A stretch of DNA of 64,000 nucleotides from Isoperla grammatica (Eukaryota > Arthropoda > Insecta > Plecoptera > Perlodidae), in assembly GCA_945910005.1 (NCBI GenBank), contig OX246744.1:6323973-6387972 (forward strand), given 5' to 3'. Position 1 is the first letter of the stretch; each line of letters opens with the position of its first letter. The notes under the pieces were generated by a model. The model was not told the origin of the DNA. It saw only the letters and a program-made list of their open reading frames with translations, and made no database searches. Shown piece after piece: positions 22,301 through 29,649 of the stretch. Both the position numbers and the translations under genes were made by a program.

Positions 22301-25300
22301 CACCCCCAGCCCCAAGCACGGGTGAGCCGACAGGTTTTGTGAACTGAAAATTTTCCCTTAAAAAATTTTTTTTTTAAATTTTTCCCCCTTTAAAATTTTA
22401 TCTTACATTTTGCCACTTGTTTTTTTTTTGCAAGTTAAAAAAATTTCACACCTGAAATTGTTTCCCCCTTTGGTATTTTTCCCCGTTTTGGGGATTTTTT
22501 CTCACTTTGGATTTAACAAACACATGTGTAATGTGTGTTCTTCGTGCTTGTTTCTGTGTTTTTATTGTTATGTTTATTATTTCACGCCAAATGGCAGAAT
22601 ACGCTGTATGTGAAATATTGAATAAATAAATAAAAACACCAACTCTTAAACAATTCACATTTTTTCAAGAAGCATTTCACCCGTTGAAAAAATATACCCT
22701 ACTCATCATCAACAGATGAACAGTACCGTAATATGCTGAGATGGTGGTAGCTTGTTTTTATGATAGTCTTAATTTACTCCTTACTAGGCCCTATATATGC
22801 TATGTTTTTGTGGTTTAAGTTTTTGTGTTTAGTTTTGTTCAGTATGTGCAAATTATTGTGTACGTTTTATGTGGATTCCATTTAAATTTGTACTAGTGGA
22901 AGAGAATAACCTCTTACAGGCCCTAAATAAGACAATCAATGATATAATAAAGTCACAATGGCTGGGTTGAAGTGCTCAGCATTTTGGCTTTCTTTGTGTC
23001 GCTATAGAGTACTCATGCGGTTGTGCCGTTCATTACAGAAACACCTCCGACCGCGATATGGTTCTGTCCATCTCCACGACGGCGCCACCAGCACCCCTGG
23101 TGGTACAAACCAGCAACAGAGACTCCGGTAAGCAGTAACGTTCAATATCAATTAGCCCAGTCAATTGAATTTCAATTCAATTAAAAATTAGTTTTCTTCC
23201 AGTTTTACCAGGCTATACAAGTCAATTTAATATTGAATAAATCAGTTATACAATAGGTATATTATTGATGTTACTTTTACCAAAGTGGTTGAGAAATTAG
23301 CAACAACAGCAAATTTAAGCATTAATTAGTTAGCAAAAATAAACATAAAACTTGCCAAAAAATTGACAAATGAGCACAAAAAGAGATCAAACTCATTTTC
23401 CATTTATTTATTATATAGGCTTAGGTTGTAGGCCTAGTTAAAACTGCATTCCTGTACGTCTCTCTATTAACACGTGGCTAAAACGTTTGTCTGTTTGGCT
23501 CCGTCTAGCGATGTTGTGTCTTGGAATGGTTGCAGCTCTAATAACATGTGGATAAAACATTGTCGTTTGTCTGTTTGGCTCCGTCTAGCGATGTTGTGTC
23601 TTGGAATGGTTGCAGTGGCCACGCAGAGCTCGGCCACCGTCCACCTCAGCCAATCACGGCTCACCAGGTCGGGCCCCGTGGCCGTTAACGGCCAATCGGT
23701 GACTCCGAGACGACCCAACACTTCCGTCACTCTGTTGAACGGTCACGCTGCCGTCGCGGCCCAGCGTATCAGCGTGTTTGAGCCCTACCCCATGCGGGAC
23801 ACCGTAAGTTGGCTTTGTTCCTTTATTTCAATCAAATAGATACATTTAATCATCATCATCTGTTGCCACGTCCAACTCTGCGTTGGGTCGGCATTGAAGA
23901 TAAGCCTCTCCATCTTCTTCTATCCTGCCACCACTCTTCCCCCTCAACTACATTCCAGTCCCCTCCTCGCATTTCCACATCCTTCCTCACTTTGTAGTTG
24001 TCATGCCATCTTTGTCGTGGTCTTCCTCTCGTTCTTTTACCTGGAATCTCCAGGTCTAGCATTCTCCTCGGCAATCTTTCCCTTTCCATCCTCTTGACAT
24101 GTCCGAACCATTTCAGTCTTCAATAAATTCCTTACACCTAGTTGGTTTCTTATGTCGTCATTCCTTATCCTGTCCCATCTAGTCTTCCCCACAATACTTC
24201 TCAAAAACTTCATGTCTGCAGCTTGTACCAGGCTCTCTTCTGGTGTTGTCATCGTCCAAGTTTCCGCTGCGTATGTTAGTATTGGGACGAAGTAGGTTTG
24301 ATATATGGCCAGCTTACAATTCTTTGACACCTCTCTGTTCCATACTAGATATATAATTGACCGGAACAACCCTATAGACTGCTGCATTTAAAATAAATAA
24401 AATATAAAATAAAATAAGTAAAAAAATGTTTGAACAAAATTAGTTTAATTCTTTCTTAAACTATAAACAGTATATTAAGTGAGGAAAGGATCCAACAGCT
24501 TACCTTCGTGTAGTAAGATGACGGATTTGCGAGTTTGAAGTACACATGAAGACATAATACAAAATATAACGAATTCGTTATATTCGTTATATTTTGTATT
24601 ATGTCTTCATGTGTACTTCAAACTCGCAAATCCGTCATCTTACTACACGAAGGTAAGCTGTTGGATCCTTTCCTCACTTAATATACCATTCCAGCCGATT
24701 GGCACCTACTTTCATAACTTAAACTATAAACATGTAGGTAGGCCTATTCTCATTCTAGTGCAGAAATGATGTAAGTCAAGCTCTCTCTTATGGTCAAAAT
24801 TTTATGAGAAAGTTCCAGCCCCTTCCAGTTTATTGCAGAAATGATGGAAGTATGAGACAGTTTTTGCATTATATGTACGTATTGATAAAAGATATAACTC
24901 TGCAGAGAACTGTGTGAACAGTCTTGTAGCTAGGTACACAATAAAGGACAAGGTTTATAGTTTATGACAGTGTTCTGGTACTCCTAACTATGGCCCTTTC
25001 TGAAATATACTTTTCATTTCATAAGAAGTTCATGTACTTAGCCAAGTAAACATGAGGAATGCTTTGTTCAGTAGTCTCCCATTAATTCAAATATCAAGGG
25101 ACCCTAAAAAAAAAAACAATTTAGATAAAAGTTTAAATACAAATTCTGCTTTGAAAGAACCTTATCTATCTTATACACCAAATAATTTAGATGTAAATAA
25201 ATAATTGTATTCATGCATTTAAATGAGATTCCACTGTATTCTTAATTCGTGTCCAGATCCAACACTTCTGTGAGAAACATCTGGATAAGATCAAAGCGTA

Positions 25301-28300
25301 CATGGAGAAGATTGCCGTACGAATACCACCGCCTGCCAAGTGTACAATAGAAGGTGAGTACCTGTTACTATAACGGCAGTGGTAGGTGGGGGTAAAGTGA
25401 GAGTGATCTAGGTGGGGAAAATATGGTAAGGGTAGTAGTTCACTGTGTCGCCACCCGAAGTTAGCGCATACCTGCCAACTTTCCCGATTTAGTCGGGAAA
25501 TGCCCGATTTTTAACCTTATTTTCCGATTTCCCGATTTGGCACAGAATTTGTACGATTTTCACGAATTTTCAAGTATTTTACTGTAAATAGATCAATTTT
25601 CGTATTTTCGGACCTAAAAGTTGGAATTTTTTCGAAGCTTGACCGCCAATATCTTGATGCCCAGTGTGCAGTGAGTTCAAACTCTGCCCACTCGCGTAAT
25701 TTTTCTGCAAAACCAGTCCTGGTTCATGCACTGTTATTGCTATTTTTCACTGTTTATAACTATTTTGTGTCTTTCTTCTTTTTGTCTTTGATGAATTGCG
25801 TTTTCGCAATAGGCCCGCCAATACCATAAAGGCCATGTTTCTTTTTTTATAAATCTCCCTATTTTCAGTTTTGATAAGTTGGCAGGTATGTTAGCGTAGG
25901 TTCGGGTTGGGTGGAACACCACTCACATAACGTCATTCATGTATTGTCCCCCGCAGAGCGTCGGGCCAAGAAGCTGGCCAAGCTCCACTTCACGTGCCAA
26001 GGCCGCGGCGACCACTGCCTCTACCGCCAGACGTTCTTCACGATGCGCACGCGCCTGGCTCGCGTGTGGATACACCTCATGTTCCTCGCGTTGCAAGCGC
26101 GCTGCCAGTCTGCGGTGAGCAGTCGCGATCCGTCCGTCACCGCCCTCAACAACTGCTGGGACATACTCAAGTGCGAGAACAAGACCTTCTTGACACTCGT
26201 CACCTCGGCCTTCCCCTGCACCAAGGTAATTACTGTATTATTATTCATAATTTCTAATTTTAGTTAATAATAATAAAATGAGGAAATAATATGAGGAAAT
26301 AATGAAAATAATAATCCTATTTGTTTTGATAATTAATATTATTATTAATTATAATAATAATATTAATATTATTATTTATTATTAATAATATTAATATAAT
26401 AATAATTAATATAAATATAAATATTATTTACTATATTATATTATTAATATTATATATTTTTATTAATATTAATAATATAATATATTAATTTATAAAGTAA
26501 ATTAAGCTATAATTTATAATAATAAATAAATTATTATTATACATTATAGGCTAAGTTAATAGTAATAAAAATTAACTAATAATTTTTATTATTATATGCC
26601 TAGTGTTAAATGTTAATACTATGTCAAGAATGTATTAAAATAATATTAGATTAAATTGTGTTGGCTCGTTGGTCTAATAAGGTTATTCCTGCTTCCGCTG
26701 TGGAAGGTTCAGGGTTCGATGCCCAGTTTGGACTGGGGATTTGTAACTTTAGAACTCGACTTGAACCTAGGCCTAAATCTAGTTGCATCTCATTCTCATG
26801 TCTCCGGTATTGTAGCGATACTATCGGCCCGTCGGTTGGCAAGCGTTATCTAGACACGTTCGAAGCGACGCTGGTACACAGTAACAAGCAGGTACCGGGA
26901 AATCCCGCGGCGAATTCCGTTGAATAGACCGCGTGGAGTGACCGTCTACAGCTCTCATTGTCTGTTGTTGCGACGGAACTTTATATAACTCTCGGTATGT
27001 CCTTATCTTTACAGGATCAGGATTTGTTGCTGAACGAGCTACGTCAGAGCGGTTACTTCGACGTGTTTGAGTGCACTGGTGGAGTGGGAGGTGCCTGGGG
27101 CTGCTTCCTGTGTAATCACCCAGAGAGGGCGGTGGGATTCTTACAGGTTTGCAGCCAGCAGATTATCTTAATTGTGTAACTTTAGCTCCATCTACCAATA
27201 ATTTTTTACATAATTTCTGTGTGCTCCGTTAGGATTCTCGTTTATAATCGATATTTAAGTATTAAATTAACCGACTACAGGCATAATTTTCTGGGAAGTA
27301 TTTCCCATTTATTTTGCTGGAACAACTTTGAGGTTATGTCACTCTAGTAGTAATTTTACAATTTCAATGTTTTATTGTGTTGAATTAATTTAGTGTTGGG
27401 ATAGGAGCCACAGCTAACGTTTGAAGTACACTGGAAGCTGACGAGTTTGAGACAGGAAATTCTCATTGAAAATGAAAATAAAAGACAAACAGGCCTACAT
27501 ACTAGGGCATAATAAAACGATGTATACTAAAATATGCATATTTGATTTTTCTTTTGACTCGCTAAGCTGCCAATGACTCAAGCCGATTAGCATTCATCAA
27601 CATTGTCAGTGTTCTTCTGTAGGCTATTATTATCCTTCTTCTTTGTGTAGGCAAATTGCAAAAATGTTGAGGCTGAAGTTACTACTTTTAGTTCAAAATA
27701 TCACAATTTTAATTTCAAAACTACGCTAGGATAAAAATAAAAACGGCTTTGTTTCGCTCCAGGACTCTCAGCCGGTGATCGAGGGCCAGCTGCAGGAGAA
27801 GAAAGGAAGATGGCGTCTGTTCAGACGATGGAGGACTCGATATTTCACGCTATCGGGAGCGCACCTTACGTACAAGGGATCGGTAAGTTGTTATTTTAAT
27901 TATTATTTTATTGAATGTATCATATTCATTATATAAGACCTAGTAATTGGACTGTACACTGTTCCTTGTCACAAAAAAAAAATTAAAACGCAATCGCAAT
28001 ATTTCGAACCCTGATCAGAGCTTTTCAACAGTCGAAAACGCAAGTGTGATGTTTTCGCCTGTTGAAAAGCTCTGATCAGGGTTCAAAATATTCCTTTTTA
28101 AATTGTTTTTATAGTGCCAAGGAACAGTGTACAGTCCAGTTACTAGGTCTTATATAATGTTTTACCTGTTCTACTATGTTTCCGTTTTAATTAAGTATCA
28201 TATTCAATCTTGGTCAAAACCGGCATTAGCATGTCGTACGGACGTAATTTCTCGAGTATTTCCATGTGTCTACCTTGTTTAACTTCAGTTTTTACACAAG

Positions 28301-29290
28301 TGTTCAGTCCGAAATTGTGAACACAAAGGGATGCCAAGATCAGGGGGTTAGGGTCGGTTGGCAGGCGGAAAATTAAACACGAAAGTTAAGGCAATAAACG
28401 GTCTACCCCTGCAGTGCTGAGTAGCTTGATGCGGCTATTTGTCGCTCTGTTTTTCAAGGTGGGAAATAGTTTACACATTCAACAACATTAGTTTTGTAGA
28501 CCATTCTGAGCCAAGGTCCACTTGATCTCCGCCTGGCGGAGGCTCGTCAAACTCGCAAATTGGGTCGTCGCAGTCCGTTCCGCAATGTTAAACATCACAT
28601 TATTCAAATGGGAGAAACATGAAAGAAAACAAATGATCAGTCAAATAGAATCACGCCCTAGAAAGAAAAAATCATCATATTTTAAAACCCTCAATCATTG
28701 TATTCCATCAAAATGTCTCTTTTACGTGTTTAAAATATTGTATTACACGATCTACAGTGAATATTTAATTATTATAACAGTTGTTTAAGTGGGATACAAA
28801 ATGGCGATTTTGGTTCCCTTGCGACGACCTAACCTGGGAGTTCGACGAGCCTCCGCTAGGCTGAGATCAAGTAGACCTTGTTCTGAGCTAACTTGACTGT
28901 TTTATTGACTGTTTTGTAGTACTAGATTTATATTTGCTGATAAATTATTGACAACTTGTGATACTCGTTCACCACAACAGTGTGTGAACGCATAAGTGAA
29001 TTGTATGAAGGCTAATAAATAATAATCATCATCATCATCATCTGTTGCCACGTCCAACTCTGCGTTGGTTCGGCATTGAAGATAAGCCTCTCCATCTTCT
29101 TCTATCCTGCCACCACTCTTCCCCCTCAACTACATTCCAGTCCCCTCCTCGCATTTCCACATTCTTCCTCTCGTTCTTCTACCTGAAATCTCCAGTTCTA
29201 GCATTCTCCTCGGCAATTATTCTCTTTCCATCCTCTTGACATGTCCGAACCATTTCAGTCTTCTCTCTCCAATACGCTCCAATAAATTCC

Positions 29291-29328
<38 letters not shown>

Positions 29329-29642
29329 TCTAGAAAACCCTTAGCGTGAACAGTATTGCAGTGGTGCCGTATTGTGTGTTGTTGCAGAAGGAGGACAAAG
29401 AGGGGACCCAGTTCGAGGTGAATCAGATACGCAGCGTGAAGGTGAGTCGCGGTGCTCGCAACATACCGAAGGCCTTCGAGATCTTCACCGGCGACCAGTC
29501 GCTCATCCTGAAGCCCAAGGGGGGGAAGAACGCCGAGGAGTGGGTGCAGTGTCTCTCTATTGTGGTCGCACACTCGCACTCGCGAGACATCCCGGCCAAG
29601 AGTAACTCTCTCCCGGCCAGGGGGGTGCGTACGGCTGTCTAG
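13302..29642 (+). CDS. melt: Melted / VEPH1: PH-domain regulator of insulin-TOR and Hippo signalling (16 coding exons, 888 aa)
   Basis: Melted is a membrane-recruited adaptor with an N-terminal helical-repeat region and a C-terminal phosphoinositide-binding PH domain. In Drosophila it modulates FOXO/TSC-TOR signalling in fat and the Warts switch in photoreceptors. The coding exons are 13302-13349, 13467-13772, 15106-15312, 16103-16234, 17344-17601, 19478-19599, 20352-20462, 21472-21602, 22120-22321, 23039-23127, 23616-23803, 25257-25353, 25957-26225, 27015-27146, 27763-27882 and 29388-29642. Every join keeps phase with GT-AG introns (2667 nt). The start [16 protein letters not shown] and residues 1-360 match the conserved N-terminal block. 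Residues about 360-600 are a variable Ser/Thr/Gln-rich linker. Residues 600-765 are conserved ([31 protein letters not shown]). The PH domain is residues about 765-870. Length is between human VEPH1 (about 830) and fly Melted (about 990). Confidence 0.95.
13467..13772 (+). CDS. melt: melted coding exon 2
   Basis: The acceptor is CCGTTTACAG before 13467. The exon encodes [20 protein letters not shown] onward to [14 protein letters not shown] (102 codons). The donor is TTCTTG/GTGAGT. This is part of the conserved N-terminal helical region. Confidence 0.95.
14979..15075 (+). pseudogene. Decayed partial copy of melted exon 3
   Basis: The run GTGATGCTGCCGGTTGCGGT followed by AAGTTCCTGCACAAGGGAAT and CGAGCTGTCTCGAAACAT nearly repeats the start of the true exon 3, which begins about 128 bp downstream. 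It has an internal deletion and a lost G that shifts the frame, so it cannot be a functional alternative exon. It is a local tandem duplication of the exon's 5' part. Confidence 0.8.
15106..15312 (+). CDS. melt: melted coding exon 3
   Basis: The acceptor is CTTGTTACAG and the donor CCGCAG/GTACGT. Its 69 codons encode [20 protein letters not shown] through [11 protein letters not shown], a strongly conserved block of the family. Confidence 0.95.
15955..16055 (-). mobile_element. tRNA-derived SINE copy, minus strand
   Basis: The reverse strand reads AGCTTGTTGGTCTAGTGGGT (an A-box-like start) and TACAGGGTTTGA (a B-box-like core), with TTATTCCTACTTCC between them, and ends in a T-run. The same layout, including TTATTCCTGCTTCC, occurs on the plus strand at 26655-26760. 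The B box is degenerate, so this is an old copy rather than a tRNA gene. Confidence 0.6.
16103..16234 (+). CDS. melt: melted coding exon 4
   Basis: The acceptor is CCTACGCAG and the donor CCCACG/GTAAGT. Its 44 codons encode [20 protein letters not shown] through LIANNDPT. Its 3' end and donor are tandemly duplicated downstream. Confidence 0.95.
16209..16610. repeat. Tandem duplication (about 206 bp) of the melted exon 4 donor region
   Basis: The block beginning TCGCAAACAACGATCCCACG plus GTAAGT occurs at about 16215 (true exon end) and again at about 16421. Both copies continue with TTTCAACGACGTCGTACGT, ACTAATGAAACACTATAAGA and AGGGGTTGTTCATAGC. The second copy keeps an intact donor sequence at about 16440 but no acceptor. 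Confidence 0.88.
17344..17601 (+). CDS. melt: melted coding exon 5
   Basis: The acceptor is CCTGCGCAG and the donor GCCCAAG/GTAACGG. Its 86 codons encode [20 protein letters not shown] through [12 protein letters not shown], consistent with HEAT/ARM-like helices. GC-rich relative to its introns. Confidence 0.95.
17674..17797. mobile_element. Small insertion element with 14-bp direct repeats
   Basis: The direct repeats CCAGTCTTACAATG (17660-17673 and 17798-17811) are identical and flank a 124-bp insert that starts TCCCAATAACTACTTATTTG and ends CTAGGAGATTGTAAG. A second diverged copy begins near 18728 and resumes near 18936 after being split by another repeat. Family unknown. Confidence 0.65.
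18048..18290 (+). promoter_or_regulatory. Promoter-like patch inside melted intron 5
   Basis: A GC-richer stretch contains AACATGGCGGCG, the same ATGGCGG element found close to the starts of TAF13 (36440) and of the 63.7 kb region. A candidate donor (GACAAGG/GTAGGT) follows at about 18263. It could mark an internal melted promoter starting before exon 6. The match is short and unproven. Confidence 0.25.
18722..19005. mobile_element. Second copy of the 17674 element, split by a nested dispersed repeat
   Basis: CCAATAACTACTTATTCGTC and TGGCAACGAAAT match the left half of the 124-bp element. The right half (CTCCAAATAGCTTAATTAGG through AGATTGTAAGACC) resumes near 18936. The interruption contains the dispersed unit TTTTATTTAAGGTCCTCTTT and ATAGGATAAACATTAAAT, seen also at 16735-16805 and inverted at 17150-17230. 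Confidence 0.6.
19055..19257. mobile_element. Foldback (long inverted-repeat) element, diverged arms
   Basis: Arms 19055-19150 and 19161-19257 are inverted copies at roughly 90% identity around a 10-nt loop. Near the outer end both arms carry CCAACRGCTTACCTT (AAGGTAAGCTGTTGG in reverse). The foldback at 24470 has the same motif at the same relative place, so the two belong to one family. No target-site duplication was found here. Confidence 0.8.
19478..19599 (+). CDS. melt: melted coding exon 6
   Basis: The acceptor is TTCTCCGCAG and the donor AGTAGCAG/GTACGT. The exon encodes [20 protein letters not shown] through RHRNTASS and leaves in phase 2. Confidence 0.93.
19676..19851. mobile_element. 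MITE with TA-type flanks; inverted copy at 49180-49322
   Basis: The ends ATAGCACAAGACTCAATT and AATTAAATCTTGTGCTAT are inverted repeats. The interior (GGACAAACATTGAATGTGCA, CAACACGTTGTTTGTCC, GATGTCACAACCTCCTCAAT) recurs on the opposite strand at 49180-49322. The short TA flank suggests a Tc1/mariner-like origin, but this is not certain. No transposase. Confidence 0.7.
20352..20462 (+). CDS. melt: melted coding exon 7
   Basis: The acceptor is TTTGCTTCAG and the donor GGTGGCAG/GTAATG, with phase 2 at both ends. The exon encodes [20 protein letters not shown] and a Gln/Thr/Pro-rich run ([13 protein letters not shown]) at the start of the variable linker. Confidence 0.9.
20745..21010. repeat. 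AT-rich low-complexity block with dispersed repeat
   Basis: The dispersed motif TGATTTACAAAGGAGGAC (about 20798) is followed by long ATTAAT/TAATAATA runs to 21010. A further dispersed repeat at 21035-21120 (GGTCAAAACCGGCATAAACA, TGTTGTACGGAC) is shared with 28210-28290. Nothing coding is visible. Confidence 0.7.
21472..21602 (+). CDS. melt: melted coding exon 8
   Basis: The acceptor is GTCTATGTAG and the donor AACATGG/GTGAGA; entry phase 2, exit phase 1. The exon encodes [20 protein letters not shown] through SMTRLNM, a basic Ser-rich linker. Confidence 0.9.
22120..22321 (+). CDS. melt: melted coding exon 9
   Basis: The acceptor is TTGCGTTGCAG and the donor AAGCACGG/GTGAGC. The exon encodes [20 protein letters not shown] through [16 protein letters not shown]. 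It is low-complexity linker but strictly in phase (1 in, 2 out). Confidence 0.9.
23039..23127 (+). CDS. melt: melted coding exon 10
   Basis: The acceptor is TTCATTACAG and the donor GACTCCG/GTAAGC. The exon encodes [20 protein letters not shown] and VVQTSNRDS. Phase 2 in, 1 out. Confidence 0.9.
23480..23615. repeat. Duplicated 3' splice-site segment before melted exon 11
   Basis: The stretch CGTTTGTCTGTTTGGCTCCG followed by TCTAGCGATGTTGTGTCTTG and GAATGGTTGCAG is present twice without a visible mismatch (about 23481-23535 and 23564-23615). Both copies end in a complete acceptor. Only the second leads into the open frame; the first is followed by CTCTAATAACATG, which has an in-frame stop. 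Confidence 0.9.
23616..23803 (+). CDS. melt: melted coding exon 11
   Basis: The acceptor is ATGGTTGCAG (second of two identical copies) and the donor GACACC/GTAAGT. The exon encodes [20 protein letters not shown] through FEPYPMRDT, exit phase 0. FEPYPMRD marks the return to conserved sequence after the linker. Confidence 0.92.
23846..24390 (-). mobile_element. 3' part of a non-LTR retrotransposon reverse transcriptase, frameshifted
   Basis: Minus-strand frames (24387-24037 and 24089-23856) encode [40 protein letters not shown] and then [24 protein letters not shown]. This is the typical C-terminus of RTE/CR1-like LINE polymerases, ending in an (ATG)n tail at 23850. The two frames are offset, so the copy is dead. 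A second, shorter copy is at 29027-29290. Confidence 0.85.
24470..24717 (+). mobile_element. Perfect-hairpin insertion with 15-bp target-site duplication
   Basis: Arms 24470-24573 and 24583-24686 are 104-bp inverted copies in which I found no mismatch, around the 9-nt loop TTCGTTATA. A 31-nt unpaired tail (24687-24717) follows the right arm. The direct repeat CTTAAACTATAAACA flanks the whole unit exactly (24455-24469 and 24718-24732). The outer arms share CCAACAGCTTACCTT with the foldback at 19055. Confidence 0.92.
25257..25353 (+). CDS. melt: melted coding exon 12
   Basis: The acceptor is TCGTGTCCAG and the donor ATAGAAG/GTGAGT. The exon encodes [20 protein letters not shown] and [12 protein letters not shown], conserved in the family. 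Exit phase 1. Confidence 0.94.
25468..25889. mobile_element. hAT-like MITE
   Basis: The terminal inverted repeats are ATACCTGCCAACTT and AAGTTGGCAGGTAT. The flanking octamers GTTAGCGC (25460-25467) and GTTAGCGT (25890-25897) match at 7 of 8 positions, consistent with an old hAT duplication. The interior is built of CCCGATTT-type repeats; no transposase. Confidence 0.8.
25957..26225 (+). CDS. melt: melted coding exon 13
   Basis: The acceptor is GTCCCCCGCAG and the donor ACCAAG/GTAATT. The exon encodes [40 protein letters not shown] and [20 protein letters not shown], one of the best conserved stretches before the PH domain. Confidence 0.95.
26230..26600. repeat. AT-rich simple-sequence block in melted intron 13
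   Basis: This is almost pure A/T, made of ATTATT, TTAATA and TATAAT runs with many short palindromes. No feature beyond simple sequence is visible. Confidence 0.85.
26655..26760 (+). mobile_element. tRNA-derived SINE
   Basis: It starts GTGTTGGCTCGTTGGTCTAA (A-box-like) and continues TTATTCCTGCTTCCGCTGTG, then GGTTCAGGGTTCGATGCCC (B box GGTTCGATGCC). A tRNA cloverleaf is not complete, and the sequence runs on into unrelated 3' sequence, so this is a SINE rather than a tRNA gene. Related copies: 15955-16055 (-) and perhaps 31540-31622 (-). Confidence 0.65.
27015..27146 (+). CDS. melt: melted coding exon 14
   Basis: The acceptor is TATCTTTACAG and the donor TTACAG/GTTTGC. The exon encodes [40 protein letters not shown] and GFLQ, directly before the PH domain. 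Confidence 0.95.
27763..27882 (+). CDS. melt: melted coding exon 15 (start of PH domain)
   Basis: The acceptor is TTCGCTCCAG and the donor GGATCG/GTAAGT. It encodes [20 protein letters not shown] and [20 protein letters not shown]. This contains the first PH strands with the basic [13 protein letters not shown] lipid-binding face. Confidence 0.96.
27929..28194 (+). mobile_element. Hairpin insertion with 12-bp target-site duplication
   Basis: Arms 27929-28039 and 28051-28158 are inverted copies at roughly 85% identity (shared ATATAAGACCTAGTAA, ACTGTACACTGTTCCTTG and CCCTGATCAGAGCTTTTCAA) around an 11-nt loop. An unpaired tail of about 36 nt follows. GTATCATATTCA flanks the unit at 27917-27928 and 28195-28206. 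The arrangement duplicates that of the 24470 element, with unrelated sequence. Confidence 0.88.
28503..28892. mobile_element. Foldback MITE with about 70-bp terminal inverted repeats
   Basis: The left end TTCTGAGCCAAGGTCCACTT, GGCGGAGGCTCGTC, GGGTCGTCGCA is mirrored at the right end (GCGACGACCTAACC, GACGAGCCTCCGCTAGGCTG, CTTGTTCTGAGC) at about 80% identity. The interior is AT-rich with no transposase. Located in melted intron 15. Confidence 0.8.
29027..29290 (-). mobile_element. Shorter copy of the 23846 LINE 3' end
   Basis: CATCATCATCTGTTGCCACG, GCATTGAAGATAAGCCTCTC, CCTCAACTACATTCCAGTCC and CATCCTCTTGACATGTCCGA repeat the 23846-24120 sequence with an internal deletion. It lies just before the acceptor of the last melted exon, followed by an (ATA)n run at 29293-29328. 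Confidence 0.85.
29388..29642 (+). CDS. melt: melted coding exon 16 (rest of PH domain, stop)
   Basis: The acceptor is TGTTGTTGCAG before 29388. It encodes [40 protein letters not shown] and then [20 protein letters not shown], with the PH-domain tryptophan in EEWVQC. The end [13 protein letters not shown] is followed by TAG at 29640-29642. Codons for [11 protein letters not shown] (29561-29593) resemble the repeat units of the minisatellite that follows. Confidence 0.95.
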   Translation, partial: KEDKEGTQFEVNQIRSVKVSRGARNIPKAFEIFTGDQSLILKPKGGKNAEEWVQCLSIVVAHSHSRDIPAKSNSLPARGVRTAV

Positions 29643-29649
29643 GGGTGAC

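Noticed and set aside
26021..26248. Frames on both strands over melted exon 13
   Set aside because: They are shadows of the conserved exon.
26655..26760. tRNA gene
   Set aside because: A-box- and B-box-like sequences exist, but a cloverleaf does not close and related copies are dispersed, so it is a SINE.
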